The translations under genes and the position numbers were made by a program. Below are positions 33,815-41,613 of a DNA stretch of 41,613 nt, one piece after another (position 1 is the first letter of the stretch; the number at the start of each line of letters is the position of its first letter). The DNA is from Phycisphaerae bacterium (lineage in GTDB: Bacteria > Planctomycetota > Phycisphaerae > Sedimentisphaerales > Anaerohalosphaeraceae), in assembly GCA_018433925.1 (NCBI GenBank), contig JAHDQI010000125.1, forward strand, positions 1 to 41,613, in the 5' to 3' direction. The notes under the pieces were generated by a model, which made no database searches, was not told the DNA's origin, and was given only the letters and a program-made list of their open reading frames with translations.

Positions 33815-34840
33815 TTATGCTCCAAGATCATCCATGTATCCAAACGCCTGCATGAACTCTTCCACCATTCCGGCCACGCTCGGAACTTTGATGCAGGTTC
33901 GCCGGTAAACCTCCGTCAAATACTGTAATTCCGGTTTTGCGGAGGGAAGGGCGTCAAAAACTGAACCCAGCAACCCCTTTTTAATCAACTCCGTGATGCG
34001 GGGTTGGGGCAATATTTTTTTTAATTGCGTAATCAGTTCAACGGCCAGATTCTGGCCTGTTTTCGTTTCCAGGACGGTCCAGATATTGACCTTGGCAATC
34101 CCGTCATTCCGCAGGGATGTCAAATCGCCGTGTGAAAGGGAACTTGTGCCGTGAAGGACAAGTTTAAAACCAACCTTTTTGTAGATTTTTCCGGCGATGT
34201 CGCTTCGATATCTCAATTCGGCTGCCGTCGCCCGGTGCTCCGTGCCTAAATTGACAACCATTAAATCAACGCCTGTTTCTTTCAGGTACCGTTCGGCATC
34301 CTCCGGATCCGTCAGTTTCATCGCGCCATGGCCGGACTCGGTGATCTCATCAACGCACCCTTCCACAATGTAATGGCGGCTGTTTTTTCTGACAAATTCA
34401 GCCACCTTTGCCCGGTTTTCTTCCAGGGCCATTGTCGAGCAGTCATACATCACACAACCCCAAAATCCCTTTCCCTCTTCAAACAGGAACTCATCGAAAC
34501 CGGGCTGGCCGTGATCCAGGCTTGCAATCACACAAACCTGCTCAAACGCCCCGTGTGTTCGGGTCAGTCGCCGAAGATCGTCACGAAATGCCAAAAATCC
34601 CTCTTCCGTGTCGCCCAAAGAGGTATAATTCTTCAACTGCTGCCGGCCATGATAATTGCCGGTGGCGGCGACAAAAATCGCAGCGTTTTTACCGGTGGTC
34701 CTTGCGCAGTTCGCGGCTCCTTCTAATATTCCTTCCATCGTAAAGGTGTTCTCGGCACAGAAACAGGGAATCGAGATTTTCCTTTCCTTATAATCGGATA
34801 GGATTTGACGAACCTCTGTGGGATTGATCACCAAAGGCAT
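33815..34840 (-). CDS. Class II fructose/tagatose-bisphosphate aldolase family protein
   Basis: 341 residues from ATG 34840; GGAGG lies in the end of the isomerase gene, whose stop is one base before this ATG. Zinc-dependent aldolase motifs: ASLDHGQP near 110, VEGCVDEI near 158, NLGTEHR near 196 and LHGTSSLSHGDL near 226. The His residues in DHGQP, GTEHR and LHGTSS are the expected zinc ligands. Should split a ketose 1,6-bisphosphate (or a ketose 1-phosphate) into DHAP and an aldehyde. Substrate stereochemistry is not decided by the sequence. Confidence 0.91.
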   Translation of the reverse strand: MPLVINPTEVRQILSDYKERKISIPCFCAENTFTMEGILEGAANCARTTGKNAAIFVAATGNYHGRQQLKNYTSLGDTEEGFLAFRDDLRRLTRTHGAFEQVCVIASLDHGQPGFDEFLFEEGKGFWGCVMYDCSTMALEENRAKVAEFVRKNSRHYIVEGCVDEITESGHGAMKLTDPEDAERYLKETGVDLMVVNLGTEHRATAAELRYRSDIAGKIYKKVGFKLVLHGTSSLSHGDLTSLRNDGIAKVNIWTVLETKTGQNLAVELITQLKKILPQPRITELIKKGLLGSVFDALPSAKPELQYLTEVYRRTCIKVPSVAGMVEEFMQAFGYMDDLGA

Positions 34841-34841
34841 C

Positions 34842-36278
34842 TTAGGCCCCTCCGGTCATCTGGGGAATCGAGACAGAATAGCCAAGGTAATACTCCAGAG
34901 CTTCACGCATCGGCGCCACGATTCGCTCGCCCGGTGTAATACTGACATGATGCCGATGGCCGTTTTTGCCGACAAACAGCAAAAGATCCTGTAAATGCTC
35001 AATATGAGCCACGCCCCCGCAACCGAAATACTCATCCGGAATCGGATCCTTGGTAAATTCACCGGATCCCAGGTAAAACTCAAGCTTTCCGTTTCGTGTT
35101 GTCATAGAGCCGAAACTGAATGGAAACGCTGCAATTCGACCCTCATTACACCCGAAGGAACAATTCGGACCCACCTGCGGATCATGCTGCAGCATGGAGT
35201 GGTCTGACACACGTCCTTTCCCTTTCATCAAACTCTGGGCCGTGGAGCCGCAGTGAAACAGGATGCATTTGTTCTCCTCATCGCCGTAATTATTATTCCA
35301 GTCCAGGCACGCCGTTGGCTGACCGCTTGCTCGATACAATGCATATTGCATCACCGCATTGCCCATATCCACTTCACAGGCCACCGGCAGGCATCGGTCA
35401 TTCATTTCACTCAACAAAACGCAGGCGGATATATTCAGTTGCCGCTGCAGTTCAATCCAGCAGCGAAACCCCATTGCATCCAGGTTCCACTCGTCAAACA
35501 GGTGATCGAGAACGACTCCCAAACGGACAATCTTGTCAAAGGCCGCCCCCGGTACCCCCCCGAAGTTCGTATACGCTTTCAGCCGCTCTGCCTTGGCCTT
35601 GTACTCGGAGGAGGAATCCGCCAGTTCTTTCACCCTGGCAAATACTTCAACAAGATCAATGACCTCCATCGTAATGCCGTTTTGCTGCAGGGCCAGTTCA
35701 TCAATCCGCACGGTCTTAAATGCGGTCGTCCGGGACCCCACCGCCCCGATCACCATGTCCTTGAAGCCGTTGACAATACGGCATACCCTGTCGAAATGCT
35801 CAATATTCATCTCAAATTCTTTGGATGCCGGAGAAACAACGTGGGGTTTCAATGCGGTAAACTTGACGCCGTACTGATAAAAAACATCCATGACGGAGAA
35901 TTTACCGCAGAAGCTGTCCCTCCTGAACTCCGGCGCCATCTTCTCCATCTCATCCGGATACCCCTGAATCAAAATCGGAACCCCGGCCGCCCGAAGGGCT
36001 TCAACGGCCGAGGACTCATCGCCAAAATTCGGCAAGCTCAGAATGACGCCGTCATAGCGGCCTTCATGGTCTTTGAGAAAGGCCGCATAGTTCGCCGCAT
36101 CCTCCTTGTTGGACACCGCGCCGTATCGGGTTGCCTCCGCATCCATCAACAGGGTTTCATGCCCCAGTCTTTTCAGCACGCCGGCCATTTCTTCTCTGGC
36201 CTGCATAATTAGTTCCGGCGGGAAAAATCCCCGATTGCCGAAAAATAATGCAAATCTCGATTTGCCGTTTGGTCTCAT
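34842..36278 (-). CDS. L-fucose/L-arabinose isomerase-family aldose-ketose isomerase
   Basis: 478 residues from ATG 36278, which overlaps the kinase stop (ATGA), with GGGAGA upstream. Family features: RFALFFGNRGFFPPEL start, a Rossmann-like N-domain (DGVILSLPNFGDESSAVEAL), then CEVDMGNAVMQYAL, CLDWNNNYGDEENKCILFHCG and HHVSITPG. Glu, Asp and His of these late motifs match the metal-binding set in FucI/AraA-type enzymes. Converts an aldose to its ketose using a divalent metal. Which sugar (fucose, arabinose or another) is not clear; it is shorter than E. coli FucI (591) and closer to AraA in length. Confidence 0.88.
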   Translation of the reverse strand: MRPNGKSRFALFFGNRGFFPPELIMQAREEMAGVLKRLGHETLLMDAEATRYGAVSNKEDAANYAAFLKDHEGRYDGVILSLPNFGDESSAVEALRAAGVPILIQGYPDEMEKMAPEFRRDSFCGKFSVMDVFYQYGVKFTALKPHVVSPASKEFEMNIEHFDRVCRIVNGFKDMVIGAVGSRTTAFKTVRIDELALQQNGITMEVIDLVEVFARVKELADSSSEYKAKAERLKAYTNFGGVPGAAFDKIVRLGVVLDHLFDEWNLDAMGFRCWIELQRQLNISACVLLSEMNDRCLPVACEVDMGNAVMQYALYRASGQPTACLDWNNNYGDEENKCILFHCGSTAQSLMKGKGRVSDHSMLQHDPQVGPNCSFGCNEGRIAAFPFSFGSMTTRNGKLEFYLGSGEFTKDPIPDEYFGCGGVAHIEHLQDLLLFVGKNGHRHHVSITPGERIVAPMREALEYYLGYSVSIPQMTGGA

Positions 36279-37810
36279 AATGATTGTCTCCCTTTCAATT
36301 GATTCATGGCATTTTTAACGGGCGTCATCAATTCGTAGAGCCCTTTATAGATTTCATGCTGCTGACGATAAAAAGATGTTTTTTTCGGATCCGGTTCATA
36401 GACTCTTGAAACTCTCACCCATTGAGCACAGCACTCCTTTACGGAATTCACGTCGCCTGCCGCTTTTACGGCAAGCATCGCGGCCCCCAGGCATCCCGCC
36501 TCTCGGACCTCAAGACATTCTACAGGGAGTCCCAGCACATCGGCCTTAATCTGCATCCAGGTCTCATTTCGCACCCCCCCGCCAAAGGCCCGAAGCCCGC
36601 TGATTTTGATCCCACTGTTCTCCAGAAGAGTCAGATTCAATCTCATTTCATGCGTGATCCCTTCAAGCAGTCCTTTTAAAAGCCCGCCTTTTGTCGTATT
36701 CAGATCAATCCCGAGAAAGGCCCCCAACGGCGAGGAATCAAAAGACGGGGTGCCGGTTGAAGTCAAATGAGGCAGCACCATCAGATTCGTAGGATCTTCC
36801 GGCATGCTCTCCAGCAGTTGTTCATACACATTGAATCCATTTTTCTCGGCCCGGTTCTTTTCACAGGCCGAGAGGTGATCGACAAACCACTTCAGCCCCG
36901 AACCGCCCGTCATACAAAACGCGACGGTGGTATACAGATCGCCGATCGGATAAGGATAGGTCGCCAGGTTGGACTTCATCATAGTCTCATTCAGGACACA
37001 GTCTTCAAACGCCGGGGTAATGCATTCAACGGTTCCTATGCTGTAAGCCGCCATCCCCGCTCCCGTCACACCGACCCCGATACTGCCGCAGCATTGGTCA
37101 TGTCCCCCTGTCGCGACAATCACATTTTTATCAACGCCTAATTCTTTAACGATTGACGGTTTGACAGGACCGGCAGAGATTCCCGACTCGACAGGAACGG
37201 ATAACCTGTCTTCCGAAAGATCGAATTCATCAAGAATCTCTGTCGACCATCTCTTCCGGGAAATATCGAACAGCATCGTTCTGGCGGCGAGATTGTGACT
37301 GATCATCGCCTGTCCGGTCAGTTCATAACGAAGCAGATCGCCAAAACACAGCAGACGCCGGGTTTGATTAAATAAGTCCGGTTGATTTTCCCGGATCCAT
37401 AGCAGTTTGAACAAGCTGAAAATCGTGTGCGCCGTATGCCCGGTGATGGAATACAGTTTTTCCTTACCGAAAATCCGGCAGACTTTTTCAACTTGCCTCT
37501 GGCTGCGAACATCAAACGAAACCATGGCGCCGGACAGATACCGATCCTTTGAATCAAGCAGGGTAAACGCTTCCCCCTGACTGGCAATCCCAATGGCGGT
37601 AACCGGATCACTGGAGCGGACCTGGGCGGCCGCATCCGCAATAATCTTCTTACACAACCTGATCACTTCGAAGGAATCAAGTTCAAACCACCCGCTCTGC
37701 AGGGACTTGACCGAATAGTCCCCGGCGGATTCCGCGCGAATCTTACCCCTGCGGTCAAAAACAACCGCTTTCGAACCGGTGGTACCCACATCAATTCCCA
37801 AATAAGACAT
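36275..37810 (-). CDS. FGGY-family carbohydrate kinase (xylulokinase-like)
   Basis: 511 residues from ATG 37810 (GCGGAG a few bases upstream; the longer frame has no ribosome site). FGGY features: YLGIDVGTTGSKAVVFDRRG at the start, a GIASQGEAFTLLD segment near 88, DLLRYELTG, GGHDQCCGSIGVG, and the family signature region AFGGGVRNETWMQIKADVLG near 420. Phosphorylates a ketose (or similar sugar) with ATP. It opens the operon and is divergent from the PocR-AraC regulator gene, which likely controls it. Xylulose is a guess from family resemblance only. Confidence 0.9.
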   Translation of the reverse strand: MSYLGIDVGTTGSKAVVFDRRGKIRAESAGDYSVKSLQSGWFELDSFEVIRLCKKIIADAAAQVRSSDPVTAIGIASQGEAFTLLDSKDRYLSGAMVSFDVRSQRQVEKVCRIFGKEKLYSITGHTAHTIFSLFKLLWIRENQPDLFNQTRRLLCFGDLLRYELTGQAMISHNLAARTMLFDISRKRWSTEILDEFDLSEDRLSVPVESGISAGPVKPSIVKELGVDKNVIVATGGHDQCCGSIGVGVTGAGMAAYSIGTVECITPAFEDCVLNETMMKSNLATYPYPIGDLYTTVAFCMTGGSGLKWFVDHLSACEKNRAEKNGFNVYEQLLESMPEDPTNLMVLPHLTSTGTPSFDSSPLGAFLGIDLNTTKGGLLKGLLEGITHEMRLNLTLLENSGIKISGLRAFGGGVRNETWMQIKADVLGLPVECLEVREAGCLGAAMLAVKAAGDVNSVKECCAQWVRVSRVYEPDPKKTSFYRQQHEIYKGLYELMTPVKNAMNQLKGRQSL

Positions 37811-37890
37811 ACATTCTCCGCTATAATCCGCAATTTCCCTTGGATTCTTCAAATCTATGTCTTTGAGAACGATGATTCCATAGTTTTAGA

Positions 37891-37930
37891 TGCAAAAATG
37901 ATGGACTTTCTTGCAGTTTTTTAATATAAT
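37891..37930 (+). promoter_or_regulatory. Promoter with overlapping dyad upstream of the AraC regulator
   Basis: TGGACT (37902-37907), 17-nt spacer, TATAAT (37925-37930). The predicted start of transcription is at or within a base or two of the A of ATG 37937, which implies a leaderless mRNA; no ribosome-binding site is present. An imperfect dyad TGCAAAAAT (37891-37899) / TTTCTTGCA (37907-37915) overlaps the -35, a plausible operator. The opposite promoter for the kinase operon must lie in the same 126-bp gap but I cannot define it. Confidence 0.5.
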
Positions 37931-37936
37931 AACATT

Positions 37937-38815
37937 ATGAAAACGGATGTAAATTTCATTTTCCAGGAAGATGCCCAGTGTATTTTCAACCATTTTACGC
38001 GTCTTTTGGGGATTAAAATCACATTTTTTACCGCGGACTTCGCAGAAGTGCGAACCGGGGCCAATAAAGGACATTGCAGATACTGTGAGCTCCTCAGGAC
38101 CCGGCTCGGCCGGGAGATGTTATGTCAAAAACTCGACCGGAAAAAACAAATCCAGGCCCTGCAAAAAAAACGACTGGTATCCTATCAATGTCACGGTGGA
38201 ATGAGGGAGGCCATCCTGCCGGTCTTCACCGTGGATAAGCTGGTCGGGTATATCATGATCGGACAGTTTCGGACCCGGGATCGATGCCCCGAAAAGTATC
38301 GGAGGGACTGGAAAAAAAAGTATCACAATGAGTGGCTTCAGGAAGCGTATCTGCAGGCGCCCTACTATCCCGCAAAAAAATTGGACGATATTTTTGGAAT
38401 GTTCGAGTTGATTGTGGAGTCCATTGTCACACGTCATTTAATTGCCACGAAAACATCCAGTTCAATTGAAAAATTAATTTCCTATATTGATCAGAACCCG
38501 CACGTGAATTTAACACTGCCCCAGGCGGCCGGCATGATGTACCGCAGCTCATCCAGCCTTTCTCATGAATTCAGACAAGCCGCCGGAATCAGCTTCAAGA
38601 AATATCTCATTCTGAAAAAACTTGAAAAAGCCGATGAATTAATGACTCGCAGCGGAGAACTCAAAATTTATGAAATCGCACGAAAGGTCGGCTATTCCGA
38701 TCCCTATCTGTTTTCGCGAATCTATAAAAAACACAGAAACTGTTCACCGAATTCTTTTAAGAAAAAAGTCCGCCGAAACAAGACAGGCCCGGATAAGGAA
38801 AGACAGGGCCCATGA
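37937..38815 (+). CDS. AraC-family regulator with N-terminal PocR ligand-binding domain
   Basis: 292 residues from ATG 37937. Residues about 10-165 form a PocR-type domain: FNHFTRLLGIKITFF, GHCRYCELLRTRLGREMLC, YQCHGGMREAILPVF, GYIMIGQF. The spaced Cys residues (C-x2-C, then C, then C) are typical of that family. Residues about 180-285 form the two helix-turn-helices of AraC/XylS (LTLPQAAGMMYRSSSSLSHEF, then IYEIARKVGYSDPYLFSRIYKK). It is transcribed away from the sugar operon and probably activates it in response to a small polyol or sugar compound; PocR itself senses 1,2-propanediol. The ligand here is unknown. Confidence 0.93.
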   Translation: MKTDVNFIFQEDAQCIFNHFTRLLGIKITFFTADFAEVRTGANKGHCRYCELLRTRLGREMLCQKLDRKKQIQALQKKRLVSYQCHGGMREAILPVFTVDKLVGYIMIGQFRTRDRCPEKYRRDWKKKYHNEWLQEAYLQAPYYPAKKLDDIFGMFELIVESIVTRHLIATKTSSSIEKLISYIDQNPHVNLTLPQAAGMMYRSSSSLSHEFRQAAGISFKKYLILKKLEKADELMTRSGELKIYEIARKVGYSDPYLFSRIYKKHRNCSPNSFKKKVRRNKTGPDKERQGP

Positions 38816-38836
38816 TCAAGGGGACCTCCGAAAAAT

Positions 38837-38854
38837 GCGTTTCAGGCGAAACGC
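38837..38854 (+). terminator. Candidate terminator stem after the AraC gene
   Basis: GCGTTTC-AGGC-GAAACGC is a perfect 7-bp stem with a tetraloop, 21 nt after the regulator stop and facing the convergent beta-helix gene. No T-run follows, so it may be a processing stem rather than a true terminator. Confidence 0.42.
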
Positions 38855-38943
38855 CGGCGAAGACGACTTCATAGGGTGGCGATTCGATAGGGTACTTGAT
38901 TTCCCGCCTTCACCCGCGCAGGCAGATCATCAGCCAGCGCGAA

Positions 38944-41613
38944 TCAATCAAAAACCGTCCATTGTCCGATGAAAATCACCAGATCATCCAGATCCACGTC
39001 ACCGTCCCGATCCAGATCCGCATCCATTAAAACCTTCTCGAACATCCAGTCATCCGCCCACAGTCCCCAGTCCGCCAGATCAACCGCGCCGTCGTGATTC
39101 AGATCCGCAACATTTCCAACCGGATTGGGCGACATACTCGCTTCGGCCGTCCCGCCAAATGCTCCCAGATTAATCCGACCCCCATGCGGCCATAACTCAT
39201 TCTTCCACCCCTCATCATTCGGATCCCCCGCATCGATACATGGACTGCTCACTGCATCGGTTACCCATTGCCCAATAGAAGCATCCCATCGTCCCGCTTG
39301 GCTTCGCAGATGGTAATCTCCCTCAATCCAGACATCATCTTCCGGTTCGGCCGTTCCCTGCCCGTCCCAGGTACCGCCTGTCGCAAAGTTGGGATCGATA
39401 TTCATACATTCTTCAAAAATCAAACCATAATAGCTCTCCAGACTTGGCCAATCCTGAATGTTGCAGTATTTTACACTAAACATAGGTTCATCAGGATATG
39501 AATGAGAAGGTCCCGGAGCAAAAATTTGCTGGTACAATGACAGATAAGAATCGTATACCCCTGATTCATTCCCCCATAGAATGGAGTTGATAAGGTTACC
39601 ATTTGTACCATTCAGGTGAATTCCTCCACTGCCATATACGGGCAAATTAGGCAGTACATGATTCCAGAGAATATTACAGTTCCTGACATTCAGAGTGGCG
39701 GGGTACACGAAATGGTACCTGGGATCCGGATGGGGGAAATAAGAGAGTCCATAACTTTCAATACCGCCCCCCCAACCGATTGTTGTATTCCCCTGGATGG
39801 TGGAATTAGAAAGGGTCAAATCCCCCCCCAGTAAACAAATTCCGCCGCCGCTAAACAGGGAAGCATTATTGGTAATCTCGCAATGTCCCAGTTCACTCAT
39901 GCCCCGATATAAACAAATCCCGCCGCCGTTCCCGTCTCCCCACTCAGATTCACTGCTGCCGGCTGTATTGCCTTTGATAATTCCATAGTCAAGATTCACC
40001 TGCCCCATATACGAATAGATCCCCCCTCCGTCACGCTCCGCTGTATTGTCCAGAACAGACAGATTTCTGAGAGAAGTGATGCTGTTTTGAATAAAAATTC
40101 CGCCCCCATCCTTGCCGCATGAATTATCGTTGATTAATGAACTCTCGATCAGTCCGTTCGCACTGGCAGCGATTGTAATACCACCACCTGTCGTTCTGGA
40201 AAAGTTGCTTTCAATGATGCAATCCTGCAAAGAACAATCCCCTTCCAGATACGCTCCGCCGCCTCCCAATTTGTCTAAGGAGACACCCAAAGCCACATTA
40301 TCCCGGATTCGGCAATTGTCAATCTGTGCACCATCGAAGGCAAATATTCCGCCGCCCGTCCCGCCCACATTCGCCAGAATATCACAGTTTTCAAATAAGG
40401 CGGTGGCTGGCGAGAAGATCCCGCCTCCGTACCTGCTTGTATTGAAATTATTACGAATTATACAATTTCGGATTTCCGTATGGGTGGATGTATTATATAG
40501 TCCCTGTTCGAAACCCGTGACGGTGAGTCCCTCAAGTTTATATTCACCGCCGGTGATCCCCTTCATATTCATCCGCCCCGTTCCGGCCAGAATGCAATAG
40601 TCCGGACCGGTTGCGCCTTTCAGGAGGATGGGTTTGTTGATCGTCAGACTTTCATGATAGGTCCCGTCGGCAACCAGAATCGTATCATTCGCCCCGGCCG
40701 CATCCACGGCCGACTGAATCGTTGGATAATGGAAGGGCACCCAAAAGGCAGTCTCCGGCACCACATAAAGAAGAACCGTTACTGGATAAGGGCTGTTCAG
40801 GGCCGCCGGATCAGTCAGGGCAAGCGAGCCGGTGTAAATACCGGGCTCCAGCCCTGCCGCATCAATGGATACGGACACGAAACTGTTGGGATCCGCTGTT
40901 CCGGAATAAGCACTGACCTCCAGCCAGTCGCATGCTTCCTCGATGGTCCAGTTCACAACTCCCTGCCCGCTGTTAAAAATCCGCAGTGTCTGCTCCTGCT
41001 GCAAGGGGCTGCCTGTCAGACAGGTAAAATACAGTCTGGACGGTTCCGCCTGAATCACGGACTCACCCGAAGGCACATATTCACAACACCCCATATCCGC
41101 GGCCGCAGTACCGTTACCATCGCCATCCAGAATCCGGACCTGCCCATCTAAATCCGTCAGACAGACACCCCCGGCAGATTCATGATCTACGGCATCGATA
41201 CACGGAGACTCCGGATTCAGGTGATAATCCCCGTTTTCCCCGTCCACAAAATTCGGATCCGTTGAAAAAGTATCGCGCAAAATAAGATTCGATTCATCAG
41301 GAAAATAATAAAGCGGATTATCCTCAATAACAGAATGAGATACAATAATCAGATCGTTGACGGCAAGCTGGGCTCCCAAATCAGCGCGATTGCCCCACAC
41401 GACACTGTTTGCAATCCTGCATCCTCCCCACAATCCCCCGCCTCGGGAAACGGCATGATTATTGACAATCGTACAATGTCGTATCTCGGCAAACGCATTG
41501 TTGTAGGTATGCGCCATAATGGCACCCCCGTTATTGGCTTGATTATCCGTGAATAGACAATTTTGTAATGTGATATATCCTCGTGCCCAAATCCCTCCAC
41601 CGCTGACGGAAGC
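38944..41613 (-). CDS. Secreted right-handed beta-helix protein with BACON-like domain and C-terminal dockerin-like repeats (5' end outside window)
   Basis: The frame is open to the right edge (889 codons with no start required). The internal ATG at 41517 is not the start: the 32 codons before it read as beta-helix (GGGIWARGYITLQNC). The first helix ends near MGCCEYVPSGE; a BACON-like beta-sandwich (LRIFNSGQGVVNWTIEEACD, GIYTGSLALTD) links to a second, longer helix full of GGGI and NCxI turns; the end (ADLNHDGAVDLADWGLWADD, then DADLDRDGDVDLDD) has two DxNxDG/DxDxDG calcium loops, a dockerin-like pair. The protein ends VFD. Secretion cannot be proved without the N-terminus. Like the protein at the left edge, it is probably a surface glycan-binding or lyase-type protein. 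Confidence 0.9.
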   Translation of the reverse strand, partial: ASVSGGGIWARGYITLQNCLFTDNQANNGGAIMAHTYNNAFAEIRHCTIVNNHAVSRGGGLWGGCRIANSVVWGNRADLGAQLAVNDLIIVSHSVIEDNPLYYFPDESNLILRDTFSTDPNFVDGENGDYHLNPESPCIDAVDHESAGGVCLTDLDGQVRILDGDGNGTAAADMGCCEYVPSGESVIQAEPSRLYFTCLTGSPLQQEQTLRIFNSGQGVVNWTIEEACDWLEVSAYSGTADPNSFVSVSIDAAGLEPGIYTGSLALTDPAALNSPYPVTVLLYVVPETAFWVPFHYPTIQSAVDAAGANDTILVADGTYHESLTINKPILLKGATGPDYCILAGTGRMNMKGITGGEYKLEGLTVTGFEQGLYNTSTHTEIRNCIIRNNFNTSRYGGGIFSPATALFENCDILANVGGTGGGIFAFDGAQIDNCRIRDNVALGVSLDKLGGGGAYLEGDCSLQDCIIESNFSRTTGGGITIAASANGLIESSLINDNSCGKDGGGIFIQNSITSLRNLSVLDNTAERDGGGIYSYMGQVNLDYGIIKGNTAGSSESEWGDGNGGGICLYRGMSELGHCEITNNASLFSGGGICLLGGDLTLSNSTIQGNTTIGWGGGIESYGLSYFPHPDPRYHFVYPATLNVRNCNILWNHVLPNLPVYGSGGIHLNGTNGNLINSILWGNESGVYDSYLSLYQQIFAPGPSHSYPDEPMFSVKYCNIQDWPSLESYYGLIFEECMNIDPNFATGGTWDGQGTAEPEDDVWIEGDYHLRSQAGRWDASIGQWVTDAVSSPCIDAGDPNDEGWKNELWPHGGRINLGAFGGTAEASMSPNPVGNVADLNHDGAVDLADWGLWADDWMFEKVLMDADLDRDGDVDLDDLVIFIGQWTVFD

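Noticed and set aside
35253-36212. 319-codon open frame on the plus strand
   Set aside because: Lies opposite the isomerase gene, which has clear family motifs and operon overlap.
39616-41517. CRISPR-like or short tandem repeats suggested by repeating GGGI/CCGCC triplets
   Set aside because: The repeats are codon-level echoes of beta-helix turns, with no fixed unit or spacer length.
41517-41517. ATG 41517 as the start of the right-edge gene
   Set aside because: The upstream 32 codons to the window edge are in frame and have beta-helix character, so the true start is outside.

Overview
The window looks like an accessory, saccharolytic region of a Planctomycetota genome. My best guess is class Phycisphaerae (Sedimentisphaerales-like); this is an inference from protein style, not from a marker gene. 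The signs are short Cys-rich dockerin-like tails beginning CGDPGTVYL, a PEP-CTERM tail, a solitary type II-like pseudopilin, giant secreted right-handed beta-helix/LamG proteins, and glycan genes with no SusC/SusD pair. No rRNA, tRNA, CRISPR array, complete mobile element or phage gene was seen.

Layout. (1) 1-8365, minus strand: a secreted TPR protein followed, 55 bp later, by a giant secreted LamG/beta-helix/Ig-like protein that runs off the left edge. (2) 8366-9674: about 1.3 kb with no intact gene. It holds a degenerate transposase remnant, then AT-rich DNA with a sigma70-like promoter and phased GATATAT words upstream of a regulator. (3) 9675-30223, plus strand: a GntR-type regulator with a LacI-like sensor domain, then a long co-oriented run. 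The run comprises two paralogous secreted dockerin-tailed proteins, a PEP-CTERM discoidin-like protein, a pseudopilin, two large paralogous secreted alpha-toroid proteins flanking a dockerin-tailed discoidin-like protein, a cytoplasmic GH3, a DUF2264 protein, a UroD/MtaA-like protein, a long SSS-family symporter, a third secreted toroid protein, a membrane zinc-ribbon protein and a HAD phosphatase. (4) 30340-37810, minus strand: a tight catabolic operon of FGGY kinase, FucI/AraA-type isomerase, class II aldolase, DUF4432 epimerase-like protein, PfkB kinase and a mannitol-dehydrogenase-family gene broken by a one-base frameshift. (5) 37937-38815: a divergent AraC regulator with a PocR ligand domain and a promoter that predicts a leaderless mRNA. 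(6) 38944-41613, minus strand: the C-terminal part of a second giant beta-helix protein with a dockerin-like tail.

Working model (inference): secreted, surface-tagged proteins bind and cut a glycan. Products enter through the SSS symporter and are trimmed in the cytoplasm by the GH3 and DUF2264 enzymes, with the UroD-like protein possibly removing a methyl group. The released aldose or polyol is then converted to a ketose, phosphorylated twice and split to trioses by the minus-strand operon. The GntR/LacI-type and PocR-AraC regulators would sense different intermediates. The substrate cannot be named from sequence alone.
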